Shown one piece after another: positions 1 to 8,803 of a stretch of DNA of 64,000 nt. The stretch comes from Streptomyces sp. NBC_00440. GTDB lineage: Bacteria > Actinomycetota > Actinomycetes > Streptomycetales > Streptomycetaceae. A program made the position numbers and the translations under genes. Location of the stretch: NCBI RefSeq assembly GCF_036014215.1, contig NZ_CP107921.1, positions 2,737,501 to 2,801,500 of the forward strand, given 5' to 3'. The notes under the pieces were generated by a model that was not told the DNA's origin, did not search any database, and saw only the letters and a program-made list of their open reading frames with translations. The stretch's first letter is position 1. Each line of letters begins with the position of its first letter.

Positions 1-2118
1 GCGTCCGGCCTTGCGGTATTCCCTCTGCGCACCGGCCAGCAGGTCGTCCGAGGTGACAGAACCGCCGCGGGTGGCCGCGGCGTAGGCGGCGGTCACCACG
101 GCGCTGCGGATCGAGCCACCGGCCAACTCGAAGTCCCGGGCGCACAGTGCCGGGTCGATGTCGTCCGCGCACGGAACGTGGGCCAGGCTGTGCCGCCACA
201 GGGCCAGCCGCTGGTCCTCATCGGGGAAGGGGAAGTCGACCACCAGATCCAGCCTGCGGGTGAAGGCGTCGTCGATGTTGGCGCGCAGGTTGGTGGTGAG
301 CACGGCGATGCCGCTGAACGACTCCAGGCGTTGCAGCAGGTAGGCGCTTTCGAGGTTGGCGTACCGGTCGTGGGCGTCCTTCACGTCGGAGCGCTTCCCG
401 AACACGGCGTCGGCCTCGTCGAAGAGGAGCACGGCGTCGGTGCGGTCGGCCTCGCTGAAGATCCGCTCCAGGTTCTTCTCCGTTTCACCGACGTATTTGT
501 CCACCACGGACGACAGCTGCACGACGTAGAGGTCCAGGCCGAGGTCGGCGGCGATCACTTCCGCGGAGAGCGTCTTCCCGGTACCGGACTCCCCGGCGAA
601 CATCGCGAGGACGCCCCGGCCCCGGCCTCCCCCGGCGCTCAGCTGCCAGTCCCCGAGCACCCGTTCGCGGTGCCGGGCGCGCTGGGCCAACTCGTGCAGA
701 TGTTCCAGCGGAGCCTTCGGCAGGACCAGGTCATGCCAGCCGACGGCCGGCATGATCCGGCGGGCGTGCCGTTCCAGCCCCGACGCGGACTGCTGTCGGG
801 CGGCCAGTCGCAGGTGCTCGGCCGTCACATCGGTGTCGTCCAGAGCGGCGAGATCCAGCGCCGAGTGGGCGGCCCGGCGAATCCGGTCGCCGTCCAGTCG
901 GTAGGTGGCGACCGTCCCGGCCAGATCGAAGCCCAGGTCCTGCGCCGACTCCACTCCGAGGGCGGCGGCCCAGAGCCCCACCCTGTCCGACGTCGAACCG
1001 GGTGCGTCCAGGACGAGCGGGTCGGGATCGCACCACTGAGGGTCGTACGGCGCCGCTCCGATGAGGATCATCGGCACGTCGCCTGTGTCGAGCGAGCGGA
1101 TCAGGTCGGCCGGCTGCTCCGGCAGCGGGTACACCACGATCGCGCAGCCGCGCAGCCGGGCCTCAAGCAGCAGTTGCGGCAGCGGACTGTGGGCGTGCGT
1201 ACCGCCGGACCGTTCGTCGCCGCTGTCGCGTTGCTCGCCGGTCTCCCGTGAGCGTGTCTCCGCCGCGGTGGTGAGGTGCAGCGCGGGTCGGCCCGCGGCG
1301 GTGAGGGCCGCGGCCGCGCAGGCCAGACCGTCGCCTTCCCGACGCTCGCGCAGGTAGATCACAGGAGGGTCGGGTTGGGCGAGGGGCTTGGCCAACTTGT
1401 CCGTCAGCGGATCGCCCGCTCCGGCGGGAGAGGCCCGCAAGGCGCGGACATGCCCCTCCAGCGCGGCGTCGGGGGTGTCGTTGCCGATCAGGTGGGCGGC
1501 CAGCCGGTCGGGTACGCGCAGCGTGCGGCCGAGGAAGGGAGCGTCCGGTTCCTCGACCCGCAACAGACCGAACCAGGAGAGCGGCGCGGTCGGATGGAAG
1601 AGGTCGCGGGCTGTGGCGTCCAGGGCGGGCAGGCCGCACACGTCGAGCACCAGCCCGACGGTCGCCCGCCGACGGCTGACGTCGTTGTTGAGGTAGCCGT
1701 ACAGCTGCTCGAAATCGCGGTCGAGATCCGGGGCGAGGGCAAGGAGCAGGGTCGTGGTTTCCAGATCGGTCAGCCCCATCCGCGCGGCCAGGCCGGCGAG
1801 CCGGTCGGCGGGACCGAGCGGCGCGCGCCCGGCGACGACGACGCGCTGCGCGGGATCCTCCCGTTCGGGGCCGGACTTCTCCAGAAGGTGCTGTACGGCG
1901 TCCTTTGACAGATACAGCCCGCGCAGCGGGTCGTCGGCCGTGGGGTCATCGGCGGACCGCTCCCGGACCAGGGCGGCGACCCGCTCACGCTGGGCGGCGA
2001 GCCGGTCGCGCAGAGGACGGGCGGGATTGTGGTCGGAAGCGCCGTGCACGGCGGCGCCGTCCTCGGCATCGGACGCGGTGCCGGTGTCGGCCGACTCGCC
2101 GCCTTGCGGGGCTGTCAT
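1..2118 (-). CDS. AAA+ ATPase, contractile-injection-system type (partial, 3' end outside window)
   Basis: At least 706 codons are open from an ATG at 2118 to the left edge without a stop. The N-terminal half is helical/winged-helix-like, with a segment LYGYLNNDVSRRR near residue 170 that I associate with the ATPases of extracellular contractile injection systems. The AAA+ core follows: Walker A GESGTGKT ending near residue 516, Walker B LLFDEAD near residue 567, then a sensor-1 region (LTTNLRANIDDAFTRR). These ATPases are thought to help assemble or remodel the phage-tail-like particle in the cytosol. The start overlaps the stop of the upstream DUF4255 remnant (ATGA at 2118-2115), so translation is probably coupled. 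Function as an ATPase is clear; the injection-system role is inferred from family resemblance and the DUF4255 neighbour, because the sheath and tube genes would lie outside the window. Confidence 0.8.
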   Translation of the reverse strand, partial: MTAPQGGESADTGTASDAEDGAAVHGASDHNPARPLRDRLAAQRERVAALVRERSADDPTADDPLRGLYLSKDAVQHLLEKSGPEREDPAQRVVVAGRAPLGPADRLAGLAARMGLTDLETTTLLLALAPDLDRDFEQLYGYLNNDVSRRRATVGLVLDVCGLPALDATARDLFHPTAPLSWFGLLRVEEPDAPFLGRTLRVPDRLAAHLIGNDTPDAALEGHVRALRASPAGAGDPLTDKLAKPLAQPDPPVIYLRERREGDGLACAAAALTAAGRPALHLTTAAETRSRETGEQRDSGDERSGGTHAHSPLPQLLLEARLRGCAIVVYPLPEQPADLIRSLDTGDVPMILIGAAPYDPQWCDPDPLVLDAPGSTSDRVGLWAAALGVESAQDLGFDLAGTVATYRLDGDRIRRAAHSALDLAALDDTDVTAEHLRLAARQQSASGLERHARRIMPAVGWHDLVLPKAPLEHLHELAQRARHRERVLGDWQLSAGGGRGRGVLAMFAGESGTGKTLSAEVIAADLGLDLYVVQLSSVVDKYVGETEKNLERIFSEADRTDAVLLFDEADAVFGKRSDVKDAHDRYANLESAYLLQRLESFSGIAVLTTNLRANIDDAFTRRLDLVVDFPFPDEDQRLALWRHSLAHVPCADDIDPALCARDFELAGGSIRSAVVTAAYAAATRGGSVTSDDLLAGAQREYRKAGR

Positions 2119-2246
2119 CGCGCGTCCGGACGCCGGGCTGCCCGGCCCGGAGCGGGAGCGCAGACGGGCGGCACCCGGAGGCCGGATGTCGCCGGCGAGT
2201 CGCCGTCGAGTGCGATTCTGAGGCTCTCGTCCACTTCGCGGATCAT
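2115..2246 (-). pseudogene. Truncated DUF4255 (Pvc16-type) N-terminus, 43 codons
   Basis: A short frame opens with ATG at 2246 and reads MIREVDESLRIALDGDSP, which resembles the start of DUF4255/Pvc16 proteins, usually about 180-250 residues and often located beside the AAA+ ATPase in contractile injection loci. Here it runs into arginine/proline-rich sequence and stops after 43 codons, its TGA overlapping the ATPase start. A GGAAAGAG sequence lies upstream but is somewhat distant. It may be a decayed gene kept as a coupling leader, or a genuinely short leader peptide. The family match rests on only about 12 residues, so it is suggestive, not proven. Confidence 0.5.
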
Positions 2247-2749
2247 TACTACGCTGCGCTCTTTCCGGCTGGTTCTGTAGCAGCGAGTGCTGGTGCTGCG
2301 TGAGCCGCATCCTTTCGCGGGGGTCGACCGCGCCGCAAGGGCTTCGGGGACGATACCCGGGCACCCGACTCTGCCCGGTCGATCCCTTGATCTGCCTGTT
2401 CGGACAGGCAACCGCGGCAGCCGGCGCTCCGGGAGGGCTCCGTCGGACAGGCCGTGGCGAGGTGTCGGCCCGCACACGAGGGCAAAGGCCCGTGCCCCTC
2501 ACCGTGGCCGGGTTCTGGGCGCAAGCCCCGTCGGACCGTCCCTCACCACCGGCACGGAACCGGCCCCGGGTGGATCTGCTCACCGCTGCCCTCCCCGGCC
2601 CGCACCGTCACGTGCTCAAGCGTGCGCAGGCTCACCCTGGACAGTCGCGGTGACCTCCCGGTAACTTCGACTGAGCAAGCGCTTAGCAGGAGTGGCCGGC
2701 CGGGCCGATCGGACCCCGGGGGCACGCCAGAACCGCAGAGGAGCCTTCC
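2247..2749. other. Intergenic spacer with divergent promoters
   Basis: About 500 bases separate the leftward injection-type genes from the rightward acyl-CoA dehydrogenase. Several open frames cross it, but all are arginine/proline-rich and look like high-GC shadows. The only sites I can support are an AAGCGCTT palindrome near 2677-2684 and the GAGGAG ribosome-binding site at 2738-2743. Promoters for both directions must lie here, but no convincing -35/-10 pair stands out. Confidence 0.5.
2671..2689. promoter_or_regulatory. Candidate repressor operator (AAGCGCTT core)
   Basis: CTGAGCAAGCGCTTAGCAG contains a perfect 8-bp palindrome AAGCGCTT about 65 bases before the acyl-CoA dehydrogenase start. 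The flanks are not symmetric. Similar AGC-rich palindromes precede fatty-acid genes controlled by TetR regulators in actinobacteria, but the regulator here is unknown. Confidence 0.3.
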
Positions 2750-3907
2750 GTGCGCCGTACCGTTTACAACGAGGACCACGAGGCGTTCCGGGACACCATC
2801 CGGGCCTTCATCGAGGCCGAGGTCGTGCCCGTGTACGACGAGTGGCTGGCGGCGGGCCAGGTGCCGCGCGAGTTCTACCACAAGCTCGGTGAGCTGGGGA
2901 TCTTCGGCATCGAGGTGCCCGAGGAGTTCGGCGGCGCCGGCGAGGAGTCCTTCAAGTTCCAGGCCATCATCTCGGAGGAGTGCGCCCGCGCCGGTGTCTC
3001 CTTCGGCGGTTCCTCGGTGCATGTAGCGCTCTGCCTGCCGTACCTGAAGGCGTACGCCACCGATGAGCAGAAGAAGCGCTGGCTCCCCGACTTCGTCAGC
3101 GGCGCCTCGATGTTCGCCATCGCCATGACCGAGCCGGGCACCGGTTCCGACCTGGCCGGCATGAAGACCACCGCCAAGCTGTCGGACGACGGCACGCACT
3201 ACGTGCTCAACGGCGCCAAGACCTTCATCACCGGCGGTGTGCACGCCGACCGCGTGATCGTCTGCGCGCGCACCGCCGCTCCGACCCCCGAGGACCGCCG
3301 GCACGGCATATCGCTGCTCGTCGTCGACACGAAGTCCGAGGGGTACGCGGTCGGCCGCAAGCTCGACAAGCTCGGGCTGAAGACCTCCGACACCGCCGAG
3401 CTCTCCTTCACCGACGTGAAGGTGCCGGCCGGCGACCTGCTCGGCGAGGAGCACAAGGGCTTCTCCTACCTCGGGCAGAACCTCCCGCAGGAGCGCCTCG
3501 GCATCGCGGTGGGCGCGTACGCGCAGGCTGCCGCCGCCGTCCGGTTCGCGCAGGCATACGTCCAGGACCGCACGGTCTTCGGCAAGACCGTCGCGTCCTT
3601 CCAGAACACCAAGTTCGAGCTGGCCGCCTGCAAGGCCGAGGTGGACGCGTCCGAGGCGGTCTGCGACCGCGCGCTGGAGGCCCACGACCTGGGCGAGCTG
3701 ACGGCGGCCGAGTCCGCGTCCGCGAAGCTCTTCACCACCGAGGTCGCGCACCGCGTGATCGACAAGTGCCTCCAGCTGCACGGCGGTTACGGCTACATGA
3801 ACGAGTACCCGATCGCCCGCCTGTACGCGGACAACCGGGTCAACCGGATCTACGGCGGCACCAGCGAGGTCATGAAGATGATCATCGCCAAGAGCATGGG
3901 TCTGTAG
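2750..3907 (+). CDS. Acyl-CoA dehydrogenase
   Basis: This 385-residue protein has the full length and layout of the family: an N-terminal helical domain (EDHEAFRDTIRAFIEAEV), a middle beta domain with AMTEPGTGSDLAGMKT near residue 125, and a C-terminal helical domain ending QLHGGYGYMNEYPIARLYADNRVNRIYGGTSEVM. It would oxidise an acyl-CoA to the 2,3-enoyl-CoA with FAD, passing electrons to ETF in the cytosol. The chain-length preference cannot be read. GTG at 2750 is chosen because GAGGAG lies six bases upstream. A thioesterase follows after 40 bases on the same strand, so the two may be co-transcribed. A candidate operator lies upstream at 2671-2689. Confidence 0.93.
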   Translation: MRRTVYNEDHEAFRDTIRAFIEAEVVPVYDEWLAAGQVPREFYHKLGELGIFGIEVPEEFGGAGEESFKFQAIISEECARAGVSFGGSSVHVALCLPYLKAYATDEQKKRWLPDFVSGASMFAIAMTEPGTGSDLAGMKTTAKLSDDGTHYVLNGAKTFITGGVHADRVIVCARTAAPTPEDRRHGISLLVVDTKSEGYAVGRKLDKLGLKTSDTAELSFTDVKVPAGDLLGEEHKGFSYLGQNLPQERLGIAVGAYAQAAAAVRFAQAYVQDRTVFGKTVASFQNTKFELAACKAEVDASEAVCDRALEAHDLGELTAAESASAKLFTTEVAHRVIDKCLQLHGGYGYMNEYPIARLYADNRVNRIYGGTSEVMKMIIAKSMGL

Positions 3908-3947
3908 GCAGAGATACACCGCAGAAACATCTTGTAGAAATGGCCTC

Positions 3948-4820
3948 ATGAACCAGGCACTTGAGTCCCTGCTCGATCTGCTCGACCTGGAGCGGATCGA
4001 GCAGGACATCTTCCGCGGTCTGAGCCGCTCCGCCGTCGTGCCGCGCGTCTTCGGCGGCCAGGTCGCCGCACAGGCCCTGGTCGCCGCCGGGCGCACCGTG
4101 CCCGCCGACCGGACGGCCCACTCGCTGCACGCGTACTTCCTGCGCCCCGGCGACCCGGGCGCGCCGATCGTGTACACGGTCGACCGCATCCGCGACGGCC
4201 GCTCCTTCACCACGCGCCGGGTCGTCGCGGTCCAGCACGGGCAGCCGATCTTCCATCTCTCGGCGTCGTTCCAGACGTACGAGGAAGGGCTCGACCACCA
4301 GACCGCCATGCCGCCGGCCCCGGACCCGGAGACGCTGCCGACGGCGGCCGAGATGTTGCCCCGGTACGCGGACCACTTCCTGGAGCCGGGGGTCGTGGAC
4401 CGGCTGATCGAGGCGCGTGCGGCGGTCGATCTGCGGTACGTGGACGCCCCGCCGTTCGGCAGCGTCGGCACCCCGCGCGAGCCGCGCTCGCAGGTCTGGT
4501 TCCGTACGAACGGCAAGCTGGCGGACGACCCGCTGCTGCACGTCTGCCTCGCGACGTACGTCTCCGACATGACACTGCTCGACTCGGTGCTGCTCGCACA
4601 CGGGCGCGGCGGCTGGGCGGTCGGCGACGTGGTCGGCGCCAGCCTGGACCACGCGATGTGGTTCCACCGCCCCTTCCGGGCCGACGAGTGGCTGCTGTAC
4701 GACCAGGAGTCCCCGTCCTCGTCCGGCGGACGCGGCCTCGGCCAGGCCCGGATCTACACACAGGACGGGCAGTTGGCGGTCACGGTGATCCAGGAGGGCG
4801 TGATCCGGGTTCCCCGGTGA
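3948..4820 (+). CDS. tesB: Acyl-CoA thioesterase II (TesB family)
   Basis: The 290 residues match TesB length and form the expected double hot-dog fold. Visible signatures are VFGGQVAAQALVAAGRTV near residues 33-50, SLHAYFLRPGDP, and the second-domain segment SLDHAMWFHRPFRADEWLLY followed by a conserved QARIYTQDGQLAVTVIQEG, which carries the catalytic Gln of the Asp/Thr/Gln set known in the family. It hydrolyses acyl-CoA to free acid and CoA in the cytosol. It lies 40 bases downstream of the acyl-CoA dehydrogenase and may relieve CoA trapping in the same pathway. It converges on the LGFP-nuclease gene with only 110 bases between the stops, and I see no strong terminator there. Confidence 0.92.
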   Translation: MNQALESLLDLLDLERIEQDIFRGLSRSAVVPRVFGGQVAAQALVAAGRTVPADRTAHSLHAYFLRPGDPGAPIVYTVDRIRDGRSFTTRRVVAVQHGQPIFHLSASFQTYEEGLDHQTAMPPAPDPETLPTAAEMLPRYADHFLEPGVVDRLIEARAAVDLRYVDAPPFGSVGTPREPRSQVWFRTNGKLADDPLLHVCLATYVSDMTLLDSVLLAHGRGGWAVGDVVGASLDHAMWFHRPFRADEWLLYDQESPSSSGGRGLGQARIYTQDGQLAVTVIQEGVIRVPR

Positions 4821-4930
4821 CGGGGGGGCGGGCAGCCACGGTGAGCAGCACCCCGCAGATCATGGCGTCCATTTTTCAGCGTTGCCTCTCCAGGGTGGAA
4901 CGGCCTCGCATTCAACGTGCAACCTGTCGA

Positions 4931-7060
4931 TCAGGGCTTGGGCGGCGCTGAGCCACCGGACGTCGTGACGGTGAACTCGTCCCCGTCGATGACCCGCTCA
5001 GTGCCGTAGAAGGACCCGAGCAGACTGCCGCTGTGGGAGTTCTGTTTCGCGTCGATCATGCAGACGCTGTACCCGTTCGGTCCCGTAGCGGGTGTCAGGT
5101 CCGGGACATGGCAGTTCTCGTTGATGGTGCGGCCGTTCTTCGTCGAGGCCGCGCCCTCCTTGGTCGAGGCGAATGGATACTCGTCGCACGACCTGCCTGC
5201 CAGCGTCCGGCCATCACGTACCTTGCCGGCCTTGGGGCACGAGGTCTGTCGGTTGATGTCCCGCATCTTCTTGTCGGCCAGCCTGTGCAGCGGGCTCCCC
5301 GCCGCACCCGGAAGACCTGACTTGATGGCTTCCTCGACGTGCCAGGTCTGTTCGGGATCGACGGAGGTCAACTCGAACTCCGGGGGCCTGCCGGCATCTA
5401 CACAGCCCTGCCGGTACTTGCCGCTGGAGGTTTTCATGGTCGAGTCGCACCGGAACATGTTGTTGCGGATCACGCCGTCGTTGCTGGGAGTCACGTCTCC
5501 GAGGTTGCCGAAGCTGTACGTGAAATTCAGGCCCGGAAATGCGATGGCGTTGTCCGCCATGGCCTGTTCTTTCCACTTGATGACGATCGACTTGGTGGAG
5601 TTGGGTTTGATCACGGACCCGCTCTTGGGCCCCTCCACGCTGTAGGCATCGCTGTCGTGGCCGTTGTAGTCCGGCTCGTAGCGCCAGGTCGGCGTACCCA
5701 CATCGCCGACCAAGGGGCCGAACGTGATGCGGACCTCTTGCTGGATCTCACCGGATTTGTGGGAGCTCAAGATGCCTGTTTTCACGAGGAAGGGCATGCT
5801 GCCGATCTCGGCGCCCTTGGAGTTGTGGACCTTCAGGGCAAGGTTGTCCCAGATGGCGCAGGCGTTCTTGCGGCTCGCCCGCCACCGTCCGTCCCACGCC
5901 TCTGTGGTGCACCAGCCCGGAATGAACGACCCCTGGGTATCGGGACCGTCGATGACAGGGTCCTCCGGGTCCGTGCCCGGCGGGCCCGGCTCCCCGCCCT
6001 CGATGCAGGAAACGCCCTCCTGGCACGGCTGCAGGTCGCCGATGGGGCCCTGTTTGACCGGGGTCTGGTTGCCCGTGCGGGCGTCGGCCGCGAAGTCGAA
6101 CCAGGTCACCGGCCGCGCTTCGCCCACAGTTGGTTCAGCGTCCCCGTCATCGGGATCGGCCGCCGACACAGGGTCGGTGGGGAACCCCATGGTGCCGAAC
6201 TGGAACTCCTGGTCGAAGGATGACCCTCGCGGCTGTTGGTCAGCGGTCGGATAGCCGTACGGTCCGGCCTCGAACCCGGACATCTCCCACTTGGTCAGCA
6301 GACCGCCGCTGACCGGGTGCGCACCATAGGCTTCGGTCCAGTAGATCATTCCGTGTTCGAAGCGGCTGGCCCGCCCGATGCCGTCGGGTGTGGTGAACTC
6401 GTCTCCGATCGGGTAGCCGAGGTAGCCACCGTCCCGGCCGGCCTCATTCCACTTGTCCAGGATCGCGCCGTGCACGGCGTAGGCCTCGTTGAGCTTCCAG
6501 TAGATGTCACCGTGCTCGAACTGCTGGCGCCGCCCGACGTTGTCGGCATTCACCAGCTCGTCGCTGGTGGGGTAGCCCAGAGCACCTGCCTCGTAGCCGT
6601 TGCGGGCCCACGCGGCGAAGAAATGGTTGACCACCGGATGCGCCCCGCCCTGCGGCGACCAGTAGATCGGACCGTTGACGAATTCGGTGCGTTTGCCGTA
6701 CCCGTCAGGGTTGGTCAGCTCGTTGGACTTGGGCAGCAGCAGGAAGCTGTTCGGGCCACCGAGCTCGTTGTACTTGTCCTTGATGGCCCCGCAGACCTCG
6801 TAGGGCGCAGGCCAGTACACCTGGCAGTCGGCGGTGACGCCCTCTCCCGCCTCCATGGTCTCGGCCTTGTCGGCATCAGCCTTGCTGTATCCGCCGGGTA
6901 CGGATTCCTTGTCCGAGCGCATCTCGCCGGCCACAACATGGCTTTTCGGCGTTGCCGTCGGGCGCCAATGCCAGGAGCCGGGCGCCGCATGAGCGGCGGT
7001 GGCGCCGCCTGTCAACGCGACCATCATGGCCATGACCATGAAGAGACGTCTCGCCAACAC
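4931..7060 (-). CDS. Secreted LGFP-repeat protein with C-terminal NucA/NucB nuclease domain
   Basis: From GTG at 7060 the protein has 709 residues and begins with a clean Sec signal peptide (MLARRLFMVMAMMVALTG, cleavage after AHA near residue 25). An upstream GTG at 7123 would add 21 residues before this and is less likely. Four LGFP repeats cover roughly residues 80-300 (each with a GYP or LGYP turn, a FEHG/FVNG strand and IYW); this repeat is known from wall-associated actinobacterial proteins. A Pro/Gly linker and a cysteine-containing beta-rich middle domain follow. The last 120 residues carry CDEYPFAST at 625-633 and LLGSFYGTERVIDGDEF, the hallmarks of NucA/NucB sporulation-type DNases. 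It is probably an exported, wall-bound DNase; target and role are unknown. No immunity gene is evident beside it. Confidence 0.85.
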   Translation of the reverse strand: MLARRLFMVMAMMVALTGGATAAHAAPGSWHWRPTATPKSHVVAGEMRSDKESVPGGYSKADADKAETMEAGEGVTADCQVYWPAPYEVCGAIKDKYNELGGPNSFLLLPKSNELTNPDGYGKRTEFVNGPIYWSPQGGAHPVVNHFFAAWARNGYEAGALGYPTSDELVNADNVGRRQQFEHGDIYWKLNEAYAVHGAILDKWNEAGRDGGYLGYPIGDEFTTPDGIGRASRFEHGMIYWTEAYGAHPVSGGLLTKWEMSGFEAGPYGYPTADQQPRGSSFDQEFQFGTMGFPTDPVSAADPDDGDAEPTVGEARPVTWFDFAADARTGNQTPVKQGPIGDLQPCQEGVSCIEGGEPGPPGTDPEDPVIDGPDTQGSFIPGWCTTEAWDGRWRASRKNACAIWDNLALKVHNSKGAEIGSMPFLVKTGILSSHKSGEIQQEVRITFGPLVGDVGTPTWRYEPDYNGHDSDAYSVEGPKSGSVIKPNSTKSIVIKWKEQAMADNAIAFPGLNFTYSFGNLGDVTPSNDGVIRNNMFRCDSTMKTSSGKYRQGCVDAGRPPEFELTSVDPEQTWHVEEAIKSGLPGAAGSPLHRLADKKMRDINRQTSCPKAGKVRDGRTLAGRSCDEYPFASTKEGAASTKNGRTINENCHVPDLTPATGPNGYSVCMIDAKQNSHSGSLLGSFYGTERVIDGDEFTVTTSGGSAPPKP

Positions 7061-7248
7061 GCTGCCCCCCGCCGCCGTCGGCGCGCGTATCGCCCGCCGT
7101 GCCAGCCAGTACAGCGCAACCACCGAGAAACGACGCTACGGAAATAGGCCGATCCTTCCGGGATGGACTTCGGCCACGACAGAGATTCGCTGAATGCAGG
7201 GAACGGGGCATGGCGCTGCTGAAGTCCTGGCGAATCTTCCGGCGGCCG

Positions 7249-8028
7249 TCAGCCCAGCCCCGCCGCGTCCAGCAGGTACGCCGTCATCGGGTCGTAGAAG
7301 CGCGGGTCCGTGACGTGGTCGTCCAGTGGGACCGTGACCTGGAGCGTGCCCTCGGCCTCGCCCAGGAAGAGTGCGGGGTCGTTGCAGTCCGCGTATCCGA
7401 TCGAGTCGAGGCCCCGCTGGCCCGCGCAGCCCGCCCAGCCGTGGTCGGCGACGACCAGGTCGGGCAGGGGCCTGCCCGCGCGCTCCAGGCCGTCGAGGAC
7501 GGCCCGCATCGGCTCGGGCGAGTGGGTGTGCCAGAGGGTCGCCCCGCGCTCCAGCACGGCGACGTCGGCGAACTGGAAGACCATGCCCTCGTCGGCGGTG
7601 AGCCCTCCCGGAATCCGTACGATCTCGCAGCCCGCCGTACGCAGCGCGTCCGCGGTGGCCCGGTGCACGTCCAGCAGGCCGCCGGGGTGGCCGGTGGCGA
7701 AGAGCACGCTCTCCCTGCCTTCGGCGGCCTTCCGCAGCCGGGCGGCCATCCGGTCCAGGGCGTCGACCGTCAGCTCCGGGTCGATGGTGTCCTGGCCGTG
7801 CCGGTGCCCGGGGTCGTCGTTGACGCCGCAGCGCTCCGCCATCACGGCGAGTACGTCCTGCTCGTCCGCCCAGCGGTCACCGAGTTCGAGCCCCAGCCAG
7901 AAGTGCCGGTCGCCGTTGGAGAGCTTGCGGTAGTGGGAGAGGTTGTTGTCGCGGGGCGTGGCGACGTTCCCGGCGATCCGGGTGCGGACGAGGTGGTCGA
8001 CGAGTTCGGCACGGCTGGGTATCGGCAT
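7249..8028 (-). CDS. Conserved actinobacterial phosphatase-like protein
   Basis: The 259-residue protein starts at ATG 8028; the open frame extends further upstream but that part is low-complexity and overlaps the TetR 3' end. Two segments look functional: LFATGHPGGLLDVHRATADALR around residue 105 and LVVADHGWAGCAGQRGLDSIGYADCNDPALFLGEAEG around residue 190, the latter rich in Asp, His and Cys. Homologues in Streptomyces are, as far as I recall, commonly labelled phosphatase, but no standard HAD, PAP2 or histidine-phosphatase motif is visible, so the activity is uncertain. It follows the TetR gene by 59 bases on the same strand and may share its promoter. No signal peptide is seen, so it should be cytosolic. 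Confidence 0.7.
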   Translation of the reverse strand: MPIPSRAELVDHLVRTRIAGNVATPRDNNLSHYRKLSNGDRHFWLGLELGDRWADEQDVLAVMAERCGVNDDPGHRHGQDTIDPELTVDALDRMAARLRKAAEGRESVLFATGHPGGLLDVHRATADALRTAGCEIVRIPGGLTADEGMVFQFADVAVLERGATLWHTHSPEPMRAVLDGLERAGRPLPDLVVADHGWAGCAGQRGLDSIGYADCNDPALFLGEAEGTLQVTVPLDDHVTDPRFYDPMTAYLLDAAGLG

Positions 8029-8087
8029 GAGCCCATTGTGGACGCCAGGCCCTGTCCCCGTCAGTCCGGTATCGGCGGAGACGGGGC

Positions 8088-8738
8088 TCAGCCCGCCGCC
8101 GGCGCCCCGCCCGGCATCCGCTCCGGCACTGATGCCGGTGCCGGTGCCGGTGCCCCGTCCAGTGCCTCGAAGGCGCCGTGCGCGAGGCGGCGCAGCAGCG
8201 CGCCGGTGGCGGCCCGGCCGGGCAGGCCGCCGGTGCCCAGGTGCGGGGTGGAGTTCAGCAGGCCGAAGACGGCGTGCACGGCCGCGCGGGCCTCCTGCTC
8301 CGGGGTGTGCGGGTACAGCTCGCGTACGACGGTGACCCACAGCTCGACGTACTGCCGCTGGAGCCTGCGGACCGCCTTGCGGTCGCTGTCGCGCAGCCGG
8401 TCCAGCTCCCGGTCGTGGACGGTGATCAGCGGGCGGTCGTCGAGCGCGAAGTCGATGTGCCCGTCGATCAGTGAGGCGAGTACCGCCGCCGGGCCGCCCA
8501 CGGCCCGCTCCGCCCGCGTCCGGCCGCCGTCGAGCAGCCGCTCACTGATCCCGACGAGCAGTTCCGCGAGCATCGCGTCCTTGCCCGCGAAGTGGCGGTA
8601 GAGGCCGGGACCGCTGATGCCCACCGCTGCGCCTATCTCGTCGACGCCGACGCCGTGGAAGCCACGCTCGGCGAAGAGGCGTGCCGCCTCCTTGAGGATC
8701 TGCTCGCGCCGCGTCGGGGCGTCCGTCCTGGTGCTCAT
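8088..8738 (-). CDS. TetR-family transcriptional repressor of the adjacent leucine catabolic operon
   Basis: This 216-residue protein has the TetR helix-turn-helix at residues 10-55 (RREQILKEAARLFAERGF...VDEIGAAVGISGPGLYRHFAGKDAML). The C-terminal helical ligand domain fits regulators of acyl-CoA metabolism in size. It is transcribed divergently from the carboxylase operon at 8904, and the 165-base gap holds two 16-bp palindromes of TetR type, so autorepression and control of the operon are likely. The ligand may be an acyl-CoA intermediate, which is inference from context. The C-terminus ends in an Ala/Pro-rich tail (residues 195-216). Confidence 0.88.
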   Translation of the reverse strand: MSTRTDAPTRREQILKEAARLFAERGFHGVGVDEIGAAVGISGPGLYRHFAGKDAMLAELLVGISERLLDGGRTRAERAVGGPAAVLASLIDGHIDFALDDRPLITVHDRELDRLRDSDRKAVRRLQRQYVELWVTVVRELYPHTPEQEARAAVHAVFGLLNSTPHLGTGGLPGRAATGALLRRLAHGAFEALDGAPAPAPASVPERMPGGAPAAG

Positions 8739-8759
8739 GGCTCCATTCTAGACAGCGGG

Positions 8760-8775
8760 GTTAGCGAGCGTTAAC
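8760..8775. promoter_or_regulatory. TetR operator copy 1
   Basis: GTTAGCGAGCGTTAAC is an imperfect palindrome of form GTTAnCGnnCGnTAAC lying between the divergent TetR gene and the carboxylase operon. A second copy is centred 28 bases to the right. Confidence 0.65.
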
Positions 8776-8787
8776 CTGGCCGCAGGT

Positions 8788-8803
8788 GTTAACGATCACT
8801 AAC
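8788..8803. promoter_or_regulatory. TetR operator copy 2
   Basis: GTTAACGATCACTAAC has the same outer arms (GTTA...TAAC) as copy 1. The paired arrangement in a divergent promoter is typical of TetR autoregulation. Confidence 0.65.

Noticed and set aside
2543..4570. A 675-codon minus-strand frame opposite the acyl-CoA dehydrogenase and thioesterase genes
   Set aside because: Antisense shadow of two clear enzymes; composition is Arg/Gly/His-rich with no family motif.
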